From Oscillospiraceae bacterium (GTDB lineage: Bacteria > Bacillota > Clostridia > Oscillospirales > Ruminococcaceae), in NCBI GenBank assembly GCA_021201235.1, contig JAJQFI010000020.1:124001-188000 (forward strand): a DNA stretch of 64,000 nucleotides, given 5' to 3'. The notes beneath the pieces are model-generated. The model did not search any database, had not been told where the DNA came from, and saw nothing but the letters and a program-made list of their open reading frames with translations. Position 1 is the stretch's first letter; every line of letters starts with the position of its first letter. This document shows positions 19,375-28,431 of the stretch, in pieces. The position numbers and the translations under genes are program-made.

Positions 19375-20248
19375 TTAGAATTGAATTATAGAGTCCATTC
19401 CAATAATATTTCCTTTACTATCAATTATTACCCAATCCTCACTATCAGGATACCCATGCCAGAAATCTGCTGGGCAGAATTTGATTCCCTTATTCAGTAA
19501 AGCAGGCTTATACGAGAACGAGCTTTTACTTGTAATTAAAGCATCTGCATAAACCATATGCAAAAAACTATCCTGTGCGCTCATGTCTAAACAAAAATGC
19601 AAGTTTACAAATTCAGAGAATTCAGAAAAGTCTTTTTCCTCGCCTTGTGAAAAGAGATATATCTGAATATTCTCCTTGTCCTTCAACACTTTAAGAGCAG
19701 TTTTTAAGGCGTTCACAAAGTATTCGTTGCTTTGATACCGCTTCGCAAGATTTGGATTATTCCGGTCTTGCATAATATCACCGCGCCTAACATGAACAGC
19801 AATATTAAAGTATCACTATCGTAAATCAGTTTATCATCTGCCCTTGCTGGAGCCGAATAGAATTTGTCTTGAATAGATTCCATCACGCCATATTGGTCAT
19901 GATAAAATTGATCCTGCTCAGCAAGGAATACTATTCTCTTTCCAAAATAAGATTCAATTATTCTGTTTATTCTTTCACACTCGTCTGCATTATTTTCATC
20001 AAATCTCTGTAGTCTGACAACTTTGTAACCTTGTTTCTTCAACTCAGTTACTGTTTTCTCACCCTGATAAAAGCCAAGAAATTTCTCCCACCTATCAGTT
20101 GAAAAAGGTATGTGTGCAAATTTTAAATTAAACTTCTTTGCGAACCAATATCCTGCTATCCAATTTGCCATTTGGTGACCTATTCCTGCACCCGGATTAG
20201 GTCTTGCAGCAAAATAGCAGTTGCTTAAATCAGAAGTACTGTCTTCAT
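19375..20248 (-). pseudogene. fucosyltransferase-like glycosyltransferase with two frameshifts
   Basis: Repaired, the protein starts MKTVLLDLSNCYFAARPNPG, continues GAGIGHQMANWIAGYWFAKK, has the motif NIAVHVRRGDIMQDR and ends with ALITSKSSFSYKPALLN and ADFWHGYP. The HxRRGD motif is typical of alpha-1,2 and related fucosyltransferases that use GDP-fucose, which fits the fkp gene at the end of the same operon. Two 1-nt losses are inferred: one near 20229-20236, between the ribosome-site-bearing ATG at 20248 and the body, and one near 19801-19810, before NIAVHVRRGD. Neither lies in a long homopolymer. Linkage and exact family (GT11-like) are uncertain. Confidence 0.65.
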
Positions 20249-20273
20249 TCCTTTTCCTCGTAAAAAGATAATG

Positions 20274-20399
20274 TCAGTAAGATTTGTAACAGTACTTATA
20301 CAACCCTGTGTTTCTAAGACGCGAAACCCATTTGCTCCGTATCTTACGCTTGACTTTATCTATTAAGTAACTTTTGACAATGTTATTAAATTGTTTCAT
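20274..20399 (-). CDS. short basic open reading frame, possible gene remnant
   Basis: 41 codons starting MKQFNNIVKSYLIDKVKRK, with AAAGGACG before the ATG, and ending CYKSY. It lies between the pyruvyl transferase and fucosyltransferase-like genes. The Lys/Arg-rich amphipathic start resembles the N-termini of some capsule-locus transferases, so it may be the stub of a deleted gene. I do not recognise it. Confidence 0.35.
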   Translation of the reverse strand: MKQFNNIVKSYLIDKVKRKIRSKWVSRLRNTGLYKYCYKSY

Positions 20400-20455
20400 A
20401 ATTTCGTCCTTTTTATTGCATATTCGCGCTTGGCAACAGAAGATTGTCAAATCCA

Positions 20456-21418
20456 TTAACCAGCAAACTGATTCATCCATTTTGCAATGTTATTTGAGGG
20501 AATATGAATATCGGTTTTCCATGCTGAACATATTTCAGATTCCAATAAATTAATTTTGTTCCTTTGAATCACCTTAAGTCCCGTATCATTACTAATTTCG
20601 GTTGCGCGATTGTCTACTCCGATAATTATACTGCGAACTTGATGATTAAGCGCACGTATTCCGCCATGCAATCTTGTGCCAACGTAATCTACGCCTCCCT
20701 CATCAAGAAACTGATCATAATCTTCTAACACAGGTGGAATTATGTGGACTCTTCCGATGTCAATCATGCTTTTTAGATACGGAAGATCAGAATTGCTCTG
20801 AAGCCATACATATGCCTCATCATAGTTACGAAGCAAAATATCAATCATTTTTCGATCCGTCTCCGCATCCTTCTTATAGTCAGTCACAGTAAAAATAACT
20901 CTAGATGACTTTTTAGTTGGAATCTTACTACAAAAATCTTCGGTAAGGCTCCACATAGAAGGACACCCTGTATTAACAACATTATCTATACCAATTTCCA
21001 AAAGCTTTTGCCTTGTATACTCATCGCGAACAGAATGGAGATAGTCTTTTGACAATATATTTGAAAGCAAAAACCTGGTGTAAAGATTGGGCTTTTCCTG
21101 ATATTGCCACCAGCCTACGCCACATAATATAAATTTTGTTTTTAAGTTAATGTCACTCAAGCAAACATTCCACTGCTTTCTCGTTCTCATATTTGACGCC
21201 AGTAGGTTAGTACCACAGACAAATGCAAGTTTTGATCTATTCAAAACTTGTTTTGCCCAAGAATCTAATCGCATCTGTGTAGGCAAAAAATTTAAAGGAC
21301 AATATGAGAAAAGATTTTTTAAATATTTATAGCAATAAGAAAAAATTATTTCATCGCCAATATTTGTGCCCATAAGATCTACCCGCATAAGTGATATGCG
21401 TTGATAATCATAGCTCAT
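20456..21418 (-). CDS. polysaccharide pyruvyl transferase family protein
   Basis: A soluble protein of about 320 residues of the PF04230 family, which places pyruvate ketals on surface glycans or acts as a related transferase in capsule loci. Seen: LMGTNIGDEIIFSYCYKYLK at the N-terminus, FILCGVGWWQYQ, SVRDEYTRQKLLEIGI with VNTGCPSMWSL, and the C-terminal hallmark VGTRLHGGIRALNHQVRSII followed by GVDNRATEI. ATG at 21418 is chosen; a GTG four codons upstream (21430) sits too close to the AAAGGTGG site. It is one of the few intact genes of the variable part of the capsule operon. Confidence 0.85.
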   Translation of the reverse strand: MSYDYQRISLMRVDLMGTNIGDEIIFSYCYKYLKNLFSYCPLNFLPTQMRLDSWAKQVLNRSKLAFVCGTNLLASNMRTRKQWNVCLSDINLKTKFILCGVGWWQYQEKPNLYTRFLLSNILSKDYLHSVRDEYTRQKLLEIGIDNVVNTGCPSMWSLTEDFCSKIPTKKSSRVIFTVTDYKKDAETDRKMIDILLRNYDEAYVWLQSNSDLPYLKSMIDIGRVHIIPPVLEDYDQFLDEGGVDYVGTRLHGGIRALNHQVRSIIIGVDNRATEISNDTGLKVIQRNKINLLESEICSAWKTDIHIPSNNIAKWMNQFAG

Positions 21419-21439
21419 GCTGCAACACACCCACCTTTC

Positions 21440-21796
21440 TTAAATCCCATGGTTTATATTCAACTGAGCAACACCAGACTCAATGTAAGTCGTATTTGAA
21501 TCACGGATTTTTGCAAACCCCAGATAATATTCTTGATCCGATTCGTATGTTTGCAAAAACAAGTTTTGTGAAAGATATTTTGGGGCAATCTGACAGAATG
21601 TTGTAAAATCTTCTCTAGGCATTCCTACGTCTATATCATCCCATGGTATAAAACCTTTATGTCGCACTACTCCCAAACACGAGCCACCAATCAAATAATA
21701 TTTCAGACAATTATCTTCACAAATCTTTTTGAATTCCAAAAACATTTTCAAAATTCTATTCTGCAATTGCTTAGTAGTTTTTTCATCCAGTTCCAT
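21440..21796 (-). pseudogene. licD: LicD-family phosphotransferase, 3' truncated
   Basis: The N-terminal 118 residues of a LicD/FKTN-type nucleotidyltransferase, which transfers phosphocholine or a related phospho-group to glycans. Seen: KYYLIGGSCLGVVRHKGFIP and the acid motif WDDIDVGMPREDF. Family members usually have about 250-280 residues; here translation stops after NINHGI at a TAA and the next gene begins about 20 bp on, so more than half of the protein is missing. A deletion between licD and the pyruvyl transferase gene is the simplest explanation. Probably inactive. Confidence 0.75.
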
Positions 21797-21826
21797 TGTA
21801 ATCCCCTACAAATTCCTATGTAATCA

Positions 21827-22777
21827 TCACCAATAACACCCGTTTTCCACTGAGCCGTAATTAGATGGCTTTTCATTCTCAGCCGGTCTTACCCAATACT
21901 GGTTATACAGCGAAGAGACAACGGGATCGTTATCCCACCTTGAGCCTTTGATTCCAAACAACACCTGAAGCACTCCACCCATATGGATAGCCTTTTTTCC
22001 TGCTTTCTTGAGTTTTGCTACCAGTGGAAAGCCATAGGCGTCACAACCGATAAGTGCAACGTCAAAATCAAGTTTCATCGCCTCATTGAACATATAATCT
22101 AAGGCATCAAACCATGTTTCAAAACGAGGGTCTCTATTTCCGGATATAGTCTGAACAGCTTTTAATGTCAGTAGCTCAAATTCAGGAAGAATATCAGGAT
22201 TGTCAAAAAGATATTCCCTCTTGCCGTACTGGTTTCTAATCGTATCAGTGAAGGGATGAATCACCAACACTTTTTTTCCTTTCAGACATTTTGTCCATGG
22301 ATTTTCCGAATACCAAGGTTCTAAAAAACGAAGTCTAGACATTGCTAAGTTTTGCTTTGCATATTTTTTGATATAGTATTCTTCCATGGACAAATTCCAA
22401 ACAGCAAGATAATCTAAAAGCTTTATGGAATCTTTCATCAGCTCTGAAAATCTTTTTAACTGATCGTAGTCATTTGAAAAAAAGCCAGACCAATCACGCA
22501 TTTGGCTTGCTACTTCATTATATTTCGATTTTATTTCAATGTCAAAAACTGACAGTGCCAGCATTTCTGTTGCGCCAAACCTCCCGCAAAATATTGGCTC
22601 ATTCGATAAAACTAACTTTTGTAGGGTCTCTGAAGCGTTTTCAGCAGTTAAAAGTTTTCCTCCGGCATATCTTCTTTCAGCAGAATAATATTTGTCAGTG
22701 CCGGAACGTTTGATATGCTTACGCCTTATCCTGCATCTGCCTCTGTAATATAAGTACAAAATATAATTGTATATCAC
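21827..22777 (-). CDS. capsule-locus glycosyltransferase-like protein (possibly GT-D fold)
   Basis: Intact 316-residue soluble protein starting from GTG after AAAGGGA. It has IFCGRFGATEMLALSV near residue 62, KKVLVIHPFTDTIRNQYGKR near 165, FDVALIGCDAYGFPLVAKLK near 240 and AIHMGGVLQVLFGIKGSRWD near 270. I recognise the last block from uncharacterised proteins in exopolysaccharide clusters; a GT-D-type glycosyltransferase is my best guess from the GRFGATE motif. It lies between the GT4 gene and licD. The exact reaction is unknown. Confidence 0.55.
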   Translation of the reverse strand: MIYNYILYLYYRGRCRIRRKHIKRSGTDKYYSAERRYAGGKLLTAENASETLQKLVLSNEPIFCGRFGATEMLALSVFDIEIKSKYNEVASQMRDWSGFFSNDYDQLKRFSELMKDSIKLLDYLAVWNLSMEEYYIKKYAKQNLAMSRLRFLEPWYSENPWTKCLKGKKVLVIHPFTDTIRNQYGKREYLFDNPDILPEFELLTLKAVQTISGNRDPRFETWFDALDYMFNEAMKLDFDVALIGCDAYGFPLVAKLKKAGKKAIHMGGVLQVLFGIKGSRWDNDPVVSSLYNQYWVRPAENEKPSNYGSVENGCYW

Positions 22778-22797
22778 ATCAAAGTCCCTTTCACAAG

Positions 22798-24075
22798 CTA
22801 CCGTTGTTCTCCAATAATTTCAGCATATGCTTTCATAAGTTGCCTATAGTTATTCTGTTGATTATGGGTAACAGAAGCATGATTAATAGCGTTGCGAGAA
22901 TATTTATTAGCCAAGTCATCATCCCTAAATATTCTACACACATATTCTGCCAAAACATACGGCTCATCAAACGGATACACCAAACCATCTATTCCATGCA
23001 CCATCATATTTTTAACGCCACCAACATCAGACGCTACGACTGGGGTTCCAATAAGCATCGCCTCGCCGAGAGAATTAGGCGAATTTTCTATCGAAGAGGG
23101 GAGAACAAACACATGGGCGTTGAGATATTGTTGCCTCATTTGCTCTTCAGACAGCGTTCCTTGAAAGACAACGCTTTCCATCAGATCATACTTTCTGAGC
23201 AAACGAATTATTTCTTTCTGATAACTTGAGAGTCGTAGCCTATCAACAACAATCGAATAATGAAGATAATTTGGACCAGTTGTCAAAACTTTTGTATCTG
23301 GAAATTCTTTCTTTATGATGTTTAGTGCCTCAATCATCATGTGCAATCCCTTAATAGGGCAATTAGCTTGGCTCAGAAAAATGGTATGTCTATTGATAGC
23401 GGATATATTTCATTTTGGTTTATCATAAAACGAAGACCTCAATGTTTCATTGCAGAAATGTATCTCCAGATCAGGGTTAATAGCTTTACAAGCAGCTTCA
23501 TCCCAATCAGTTCTGACAAATACATGCTTTGCAACTTTGAGACACTCAATTTCTTCTTTTCCGCGCTTTATCATGCGATTACGCATATCATTGATATTAT
23601 TCCTTTTTATCCACTCTTTGATAGTCCTTGCTCTTACAACATGTTCAGACAAACCGGCATTATAGTGCAAAGGATATGCAGAAACCAACCCTTGTATCCA
23701 GATAACAAGCTTATCGATCATACCTAATTTTTCAACCATATGTACGAGTTGGCTTTGATGTGAATGCTCTGTGCCAAACAAATGAATAATGTCAGGGTTA
23801 AAATCATCAATAATATGCGAAAGTCGTTTTAAATCACCTTCTGTGTATTGTTCCCCATCTTTGATTAAACGAACCGTATAGTATTTTGTGTCTTCAACAA
23901 ATCCATCAAGTTCTTTGGCATACGGAAAGCAATATGCGAAACTATCAGATTTGTTATTAATAATTTCTTTTGACAGTCCAACAAGCCATCCACCTGTAGG
24001 TTGTATTTCAGCGTTTGGCTCTAGGATTTTGATTATTCGAGGAAGTGGTTGTCTTGCCAGCCAAAGAATTCTCAT
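22798..24075 (-). pseudogene. GT4 family glycosyltransferase interrupted by an in-frame UGA
   Basis: Retaining GT-B glycosyltransferase. N-terminal domain: MRILWLARQPLPR, PTGGWLVGLSKEI, FNPDIIHLFGTEHSHQ. C-terminal donor-binding domain: PSSIENSPNSLGEAMLIGTP and VVASDVGGV, with the E-x7-E region intact. Between them, a TGA at 23410-23412 follows FYDKPK; the frame then continues as NISAINRHTIFLSQANCPIK without change. Homologues commonly have Trp there, so TGG to TGA is likely. ATG at 24075 follows GGAGAG. The two halves (221 and about 200 codons) would not be expected to work separately. Confidence 0.8.
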
Positions 24076-24100
24076 ACAAAATCTCTCCTAAAAATTGTAG

Positions 24101-24367
24101 CTACCACGCGAAGCGTTCTTCAACGTCTCCATCATAATGTTCAGAATTATTCAAAATTGCAATACTCATACCTATCATGAATCCCATTTCCGGTGTGAAA
24201 GAATATGAGAACCAGTATACACAGATGCTTGCCAAAACTGCTGCAATTAATACTTCTCTTCTGGTGATGTGCTGCATGAAATTCTTCACCATCTGTAGTA
24301 AAAGGCAGAACATTCCAATAAGACCTACCCTCATCAAGCCCTCGATATGCGACCATTGATTTGCAAA
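24101..24367 (-). pseudogene. C-terminal remnant of a Wzy-like polysaccharide polymerase
   Basis: The frame reads FANQWSHIEGLMRVGLIGMF followed by two membrane segments (about VLIAAVLASICVYWF and MGFMIGMSIAIL) and ends EERFAW. The NQW...EGL..GL.G pattern is that of the last third of O-antigen/EPS polymerases and ligases. There is no start or N-terminal part: the 5' side meets the acetyltransferase remnant at about 24347-24356. Only about 85 residues remain of a protein that usually has 400 or more. Confidence 0.6.
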
Positions 24368-24468
24368 TTCTCACCCGTCTTAACGTGACGATATTTCAGA
24401 ATAGCTTTGTTGTAGATTCGGTTTGGCAAAGCTAATATCGAGAGGATTATCTTTTTAAACTTGTTCAA
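24334..24468 (-). pseudogene. N-terminal remnant of a left-handed beta-helix acetyltransferase
   Basis: TTG start at 24468 with GGGAGG upstream, then MNKFKKIILSILALPNRIYN and ILKYRHVKTGENLQINGRI, a typical beginning of hexapeptide-repeat (maltose O-acetyltransferase-like) capsule enzymes. After GRI it leaves the family and stops 4 codons later. The junction with the Wzy fragment, read in a different frame, suggests one deletion removed the rest of both genes. Confidence 0.55.
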
Positions 24469-24489
24469 CTTCGCATCCTCCCTTGCTTT

Positions 24490-25737
24490 TTAATCCCTTC
24501 TAAACAAATCCCTCGTATAAACCTTATCTTTCACGTCATCCAACTCTGCATTGTAGCGGTTCGCAATAATCGCCTGCGACTGCTCTTTAAAGCTTTCCAA
24601 GTCATTGACGACCTTACTCCCAAAGAATGTGCTACCATCTTCAAGAGTCGGCTCGTAGATGATGACCGTTGCGCCCTTGGCTTTGATGCGCTTCATAACG
24701 CCCTGAATGGACGACTGGCGGAAGTTATCGCTGTTACTCTTCATCGTGAGACGGTAAACGCCGATAACACAAGACTTCTCTTCGTCAGCGTTATAATCTC
24801 CACGGTTATAGTAATCATAGTAACCTGCTATATTTAGAACTCTATCGGCAATGAAGTCTTTTCTCGTGCGGTTGGATTCCACAATTGCCTGAATCAGGTT
24901 TTCAGGAACATCTGCATAGTTAGCGAGTAATTGCTTCGTATCTTTCGGCAAGCAATACCCACCATAACCGAAGCTCGGATTGTTATAATGACTGCCGATT
25001 CTCGGATCGAGGCAAACGCCCTCAATGATTTGCTGGGTGTTCAAGCCCTTCATCTCGGCGTAAGTGTCCAGCTCGTTGAAGTAACTGACACGAAGGGCGA
25101 GATAGGTATTTGCGAAGAGTTTTACTGCCTCTGCCTCGGTGAAGCCCATGATTAGGGTGTCGATGTTTTCCTTAATTGCACCCTCTTGAAGCAAGCCTGC
25201 GAATGTGTTTGCAGCTTTTACAAGGCGTTCGTCTTCCAAGTCCGTACCAACGATGATTCGGGACGGATAAAGATTATCGTAAAGAGCCTTGGATTCTCTC
25301 AGGAACTCAGGGCTGAAGATGATGTTGTCGCAGTGGAACTTCTTCCTAATACTTACTGTGTAGCCGACAGGGATGGTTGACTTAATTACCATGATGGCAT
25401 TCGGGTTATTTTCGATGACGAGCTTGATTACATCCTCGACTGCGCTCGTATCGAAGTAATTCTTCTTGCTGTCGTAGTTGGTCGGTGCGGCGATGATGAC
25501 GAAGTCAGCGTTCTTGTAGGCTGATGCGCCGTCTAGTGTTGCAATCAGATCGAGGTCTTTCTCTGCTAAATACTTCTCTATGTACTCGTCCTGAATCGGA
25601 CTCTTTCTCTGATTTATGAGATCAACCTTTTCGGGAATGATGTCTACGGCTGTGACCTTATTGTGCTGGGCAAGCAATACTGCAAGGCTTAAGCCTACAT
25701 AGCCGGTACCGGCAACAGCGATATTATAATTTGCCAT
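24490..25737 (-). CDS. ugd: UDP-glucose 6-dehydrogenase family nucleotide-sugar dehydrogenase
   Basis: Cytoplasmic NAD-dependent enzyme that oxidises UDP-glucose (or a related UDP-hexose) to the uronic acid for capsule synthesis. 415 residues, intact. NAD fold at the N-terminus ([20 protein letters not shown]), KSTIPVGYT near 120, [20 protein letters not shown] near 142, active-site block [15 protein letters not shown] near 258 with the catalytic Cys. It follows the WecG/TagA gene by 8 bp. UDP-ManNAc dehydrogenases share these motifs, so the exact sugar is less sure than the class. Confidence 0.9.
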   Translation of the reverse strand: MANYNIAVAGTGYVGLSLAVLLAQHNKVTAVDIIPEKVDLINQRKSPIQDEYIEKYLAEKDLDLIATLDGASAYKNADFVIIAAPTNYDSKKNYFDTSAVEDVIKLVIENNPNAIMVIKSTIPVGYTVSIRKKFHCDNIIFSPEFLRESKALYDNLYPSRIIVGTDLEDERLVKAANTFAGLLQEGAIKENIDTLIMGFTEAEAVKLFANTYLALRVSYFNELDTYAEMKGLNTQQIIEGVCLDPRIGSHYNNPSFGYGGYCLPKDTKQLLANYADVPENLIQAIVESNRTRKDFIADRVLNIAGYYDYYNRGDYNADEEKSCVIGVYRLTMKSNSDNFRQSSIQGVMKRIKAKGATVIIYEPTLEDGSTFFGSKVVNDLESFKEQSQAIIANRYNAELDDVKDKVYTRDLFRRD

Positions 25738-25745
25738 CTACTCTT

Positions 25746-26606
25746 TTATTTTCCTCTCACCATGGCGTGCCATATAAACTTAAAATTCGTGTGCCAGTAC
25801 TTCATGAAAAGCCTCTGCGGTTCTTGTATAAGCCGATAGACCCACTCAAGATTATGCTTTTGCATCCATTCAGGCGCACGCTTTATATTTCCTGCGTGAT
25901 AATCAAATCCGGCACCGACGCCGACCATGAGGCTGTTCACTCGTCCAAGGTGTTCATACATCCAATGTTCCTGCTTTGAACAGGACAGACCGACCCATAT
26001 AAAGTCCGGCTGAAGTTCATTAATACTGTCAACAATTTGTCGGTCTTCTTCCTCTGCGATTGGACGGAAAGGTGGGCTACACATCCCCGCAATGTTTATA
26101 CCCGGGTACTCATCAAGTAACTTACCACGCAACTTTGACAAAGTCTCCTCAGTAGAGCCGAAAAAGTAATGTGTCCAACCTCTTTCAGCACTTAGTTTAA
26201 AGATCTCATCCATGTATGAGGGACCTGTAGTCCTCTGCATCTTCTTATAGCCACGGTAACGCCCAACTGTAGACACCGGTCCGCCATCAGGAATACATAA
26301 CGCAGAGCTATTTAGTACATCACAAAATTCCGGGTCATTATAAGCAGTCACATTCGAATAGACATTGACCATGCAGAAATAATCACCCTTCAGCTTTTCG
26401 AGATTATCCTCAGTGAATTTCACCAGCAAATTCATATCTATTTCCGCTATATCTACCCCTAAAATTTTGCAAGTGGTAATCTCAGACTTATCTATCTTTC
26501 TGCTGAACGGCACATTGCATTTATGATCATTCTGTACTTCGGTAAAGGTTACCGGACTACTAGTGGCTATCTCACCTGTCACTCTTACTGCCTCTCCACA
26601 TTCCAA
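25746..26606 (-). CDS. WecG/TagA/CpsF family glycosyltransferase
   Basis: GT26 enzyme that adds the second sugar (ManNAc-type in WecG/TagA) to an undecaprenyl-linked first sugar at the inner membrane face. 286 residues. Seen: CMVNVYSNVTAYNDPEF (the Asn-rich first block), ALCIPDGGPVSTVGRYRGYK with the key Asp, RTTGPSYMDEIF, HYFFGSTEETLSKLR, DFIWVGLSCSKQEHWMYEHL, and VGVGAGFDYHAGNIKRAPEW. The TTG start at 26606 has AAGGAT just upstream and lies 6 bp after the LCP gene. The first about 40 residues are not typical of the family, so a later start is possible. Confidence 0.87.
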   Translation of the reverse strand: MECGEAVRVTGEIATSSPVTFTEVQNDHKCNVPFSRKIDKSEITTCKILGVDIAEIDMNLLVKFTEDNLEKLKGDYFCMVNVYSNVTAYNDPEFCDVLNSSALCIPDGGPVSTVGRYRGYKKMQRTTGPSYMDEIFKLSAERGWTHYFFGSTEETLSKLRGKLLDEYPGINIAGMCSPPFRPIAEEEDRQIVDSINELQPDFIWVGLSCSKQEHWMYEHLGRVNSLMVGVGAGFDYHAGNIKRAPEWMQKHNLEWVYRLIQEPQRLFMKYWHTNFKFIWHAMVRGK

Positions 26607-26612
26607 TTATCC

Positions 26613-27671
26613 TTATTCCCCATACAAAAACTCATGCAAAATTCTTGAGTTTTCTTCAAAGTCCGGGGCGAACATGCTTCTGCCGCCCATGCCGGTCATG
26701 GAGGTATAGGTTCCCTCTGCCGGGATGGTCATCTGGTCCATCTGCACCCCAACAAAATCGGAAAGCTGGGTTTCCAACTGCAGAATCGTCTCGCTGTCCA
26801 TATTTGTCAGTAGTAGCGAGAATATTTTCAGGCAAATCTCAAAGCGCTCGTCGGAATCCAGTGCCGAGATATTATCGGTGCAAGCCTGTATTACATTGCG
26901 CTGACGCTCGATTCTGTGCCAGTCGCTGTCGATTTGTCTGCAACGGGAATAGGACAGTGCTTCTTCGCCGTTCAGGTGATTCATGCCCTCTTGCAAGGCA
27001 TCGTCGCCTTCCAATCCTAACTTTTCATTAATATACTCAGCTTCCGCCTCGGTCAAATCAATATCGACTCCGCCGAGCATCTCGATGATTTCAACGAACG
27101 AATCGAAGTTCGCACGGAAATAATAGTTGACGTCAAGCGAAAAGCACTCCTGCAACTCTTTCAGAACAAGGCTTGCGCCGCCATATCTGAAGCAGTGTGT
27201 CAACCAGTCGTATTCGCCCTCATAAAGCTCGCTCAGGATGGGTACGCCCATTCCTCGCTCAAAGCTCACGAGCTTCGCCGTGCAATTATCGAAATCAAGA
27301 CTGAGCACCATCATCGAGTCGGAACGCGCATTGTCCGAGTAATCATCGCTTCGCTCATCTGTGCCAATGAGCAGAATGTTCAGAACTCCTGTCAGCTTCT
27401 CGCTCTCCGTGCTTGTCCCGTCCTGCGAATCGTCGGTTTCAGAAATCGCTTCGGCTTCATACTCACCGTCTTCGTCTTCCATAATATCTTCGGTAGAACC
27501 ATCAACAGTGTCGTCAATGGCATCTTCAATAATATCATCTGCAGTGATTGCCGGTTCACTGTTGCTCTTATAAAGCAACCCCGGATTCAATTTAATGAAA
27601 ATCGCAACGAAAACAACCAATACAACAGCAAGTATGACAACCGTGAGTATGTTCGCTCTTTTGCGCCGCAT
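26613..27671 (-). CDS. LytR-CpsA-Psr (LCP) family glycopolymer ligase
   Basis: Membrane-anchored enzyme that attaches undecaprenyl-linked glycopolymers to peptidoglycan. One N-terminal membrane segment (about residues 9-27), an acidic low-complexity linker (about 40-95), then the LCP domain from LNILLIGTDERSDDYSDNAR with DSMMVLSLDF, VSFERGMGVPI, LGGVDIDLT and SYSRCRQIDSDWHRIERQRN with its conserved Arg residues. 352 residues, intact. Its place in the capsule operon suggests it anchors this polymer. Confidence 0.92.
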   Translation of the reverse strand: MRRKRANILTVVILAVVLVVFVAIFIKLNPGLLYKSNSEPAITADDIIEDAIDDTVDGSTEDIMEDEDGEYEAEAISETDDSQDGTSTESEKLTGVLNILLIGTDERSDDYSDNARSDSMMVLSLDFDNCTAKLVSFERGMGVPILSELYEGEYDWLTHCFRYGGASLVLKELQECFSLDVNYYFRANFDSFVEIIEMLGGVDIDLTEAEAEYINEKLGLEGDDALQEGMNHLNGEEALSYSRCRQIDSDWHRIERQRNVIQACTDNISALDSDERFEICLKIFSLLLTNMDSETILQLETQLSDFVGVQMDQMTIPAEGTYTSMTGMGGRSMFAPDFEENSRILHEFLYGE

Positions 27672-27705
27672 TCTTACCCCTTCTTAACAAGAGACCCGAG
27701 CCCGA

Positions 27706-28425
27706 TTATTTCTTCTTGCGCCTGGACTTGCTCCCTGTACTATAGTAATCGCCATAGTGATAGTAACGATTGTAATATCCGACTTTATTGCTGATTTCAA
27801 CCCTGTTGAGCACGGTGCCCAACAGCGGCTTGTTCGTCCTGTCAAGAAGACGAAGAGAATCATAAACCACTTTTCTGGGCGTTTCCCCACTGCGTATTAC
27901 CAACACGTTTCCGTCGCAGTGCGTCGCGATATTCATGGCATCCGCAACGCTTCCCAAGGGCGGAGTATCAACAAGGATATACTGATATTCTCCCCTCATG
28001 CTGTCAATCATTTTCTGGAAGCGGGGGCTTTCCAACAGTATTGCCGGATTCACTATGGATGTCATGTTCGGAATCATGAATCCGTTCCCGATATTTGTTT
28101 CATAAACTACGTCTTCCAGGCTCGCATTTCCGGAAAGATAATGCGCTATGCCCTTTATTTTGCCGTCTCCGCTTATGCCGTATCTGCTACCGAATTTTGA
28201 ATTGCGCAAATCACAGTCAATCATCAAAGTCGGACATCCGACATCCGCAAGCATCTTCCACAGGTGAATTGAAAGGAAGCTCTTTTCCTCGTTCGGCAAA
28301 CTACTGGTGACCATTATCACCTTTATATCGTCGCCGCAGAAGCTAAGATTGACTCTGAGCTGGTTCAGCGCTTCCGTAACCGCATAGGATAATTCGGGAA
28401 TCCGGTTTATTGTCAGTTGATTCAT
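27706..28425 (-). CDS. cpsD: CpsD/CapB-type tyrosine autokinase with unusual P-loop
   Basis: BY-kinase that works with the CpsC membrane protein to control polysaccharide length and export. 239 residues. Walker A region at residues 41-52 reads SSLPNEEKSFLS, where the family has PxEGKS; the glycine before Lys is Glu. Walker A' (LMIDCDLRNSK) and Walker B (YILVDTPPLG) are normal. The tail has a tyrosine cluster (YYNRYYHYGDYY) for autophosphorylation and ends in basic residues. It overlaps nothing and lies 6 bp after cpsC. The altered P-loop may reduce ATP binding. Confidence 0.9.
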   Translation of the reverse strand: MNQLTINRIPELSYAVTEALNQLRVNLSFCGDDIKVIMVTSSLPNEEKSFLSIHLWKMLADVGCPTLMIDCDLRNSKFGSRYGISGDGKIKGIAHYLSGNASLEDVVYETNIGNGFMIPNMTSIVNPAILLESPRFQKMIDSMRGEYQYILVDTPPLGSVADAMNIATHCDGNVLVIRSGETPRKVVYDSLRLLDRTNKPLLGTVLNRVEISNKVGYYNRYYHYGDYYSTGSKSRRKKK

Positions 28426-28431
28426 TCCTCG

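Noticed and set aside
14570..20248. All frameshifts as plain sequencing errors
   Set aside because: Cannot be excluded per site, but lesions cluster in one operon part and include a UGA and deletions, while 50 kb of flanking genes are open.
23410..23412. UGA read as selenocysteine or recoded Trp
   Set aside because: No hairpin of SECIS type was noticed, the family has Trp not Cys here, and other genes in the window end normally at UGA.
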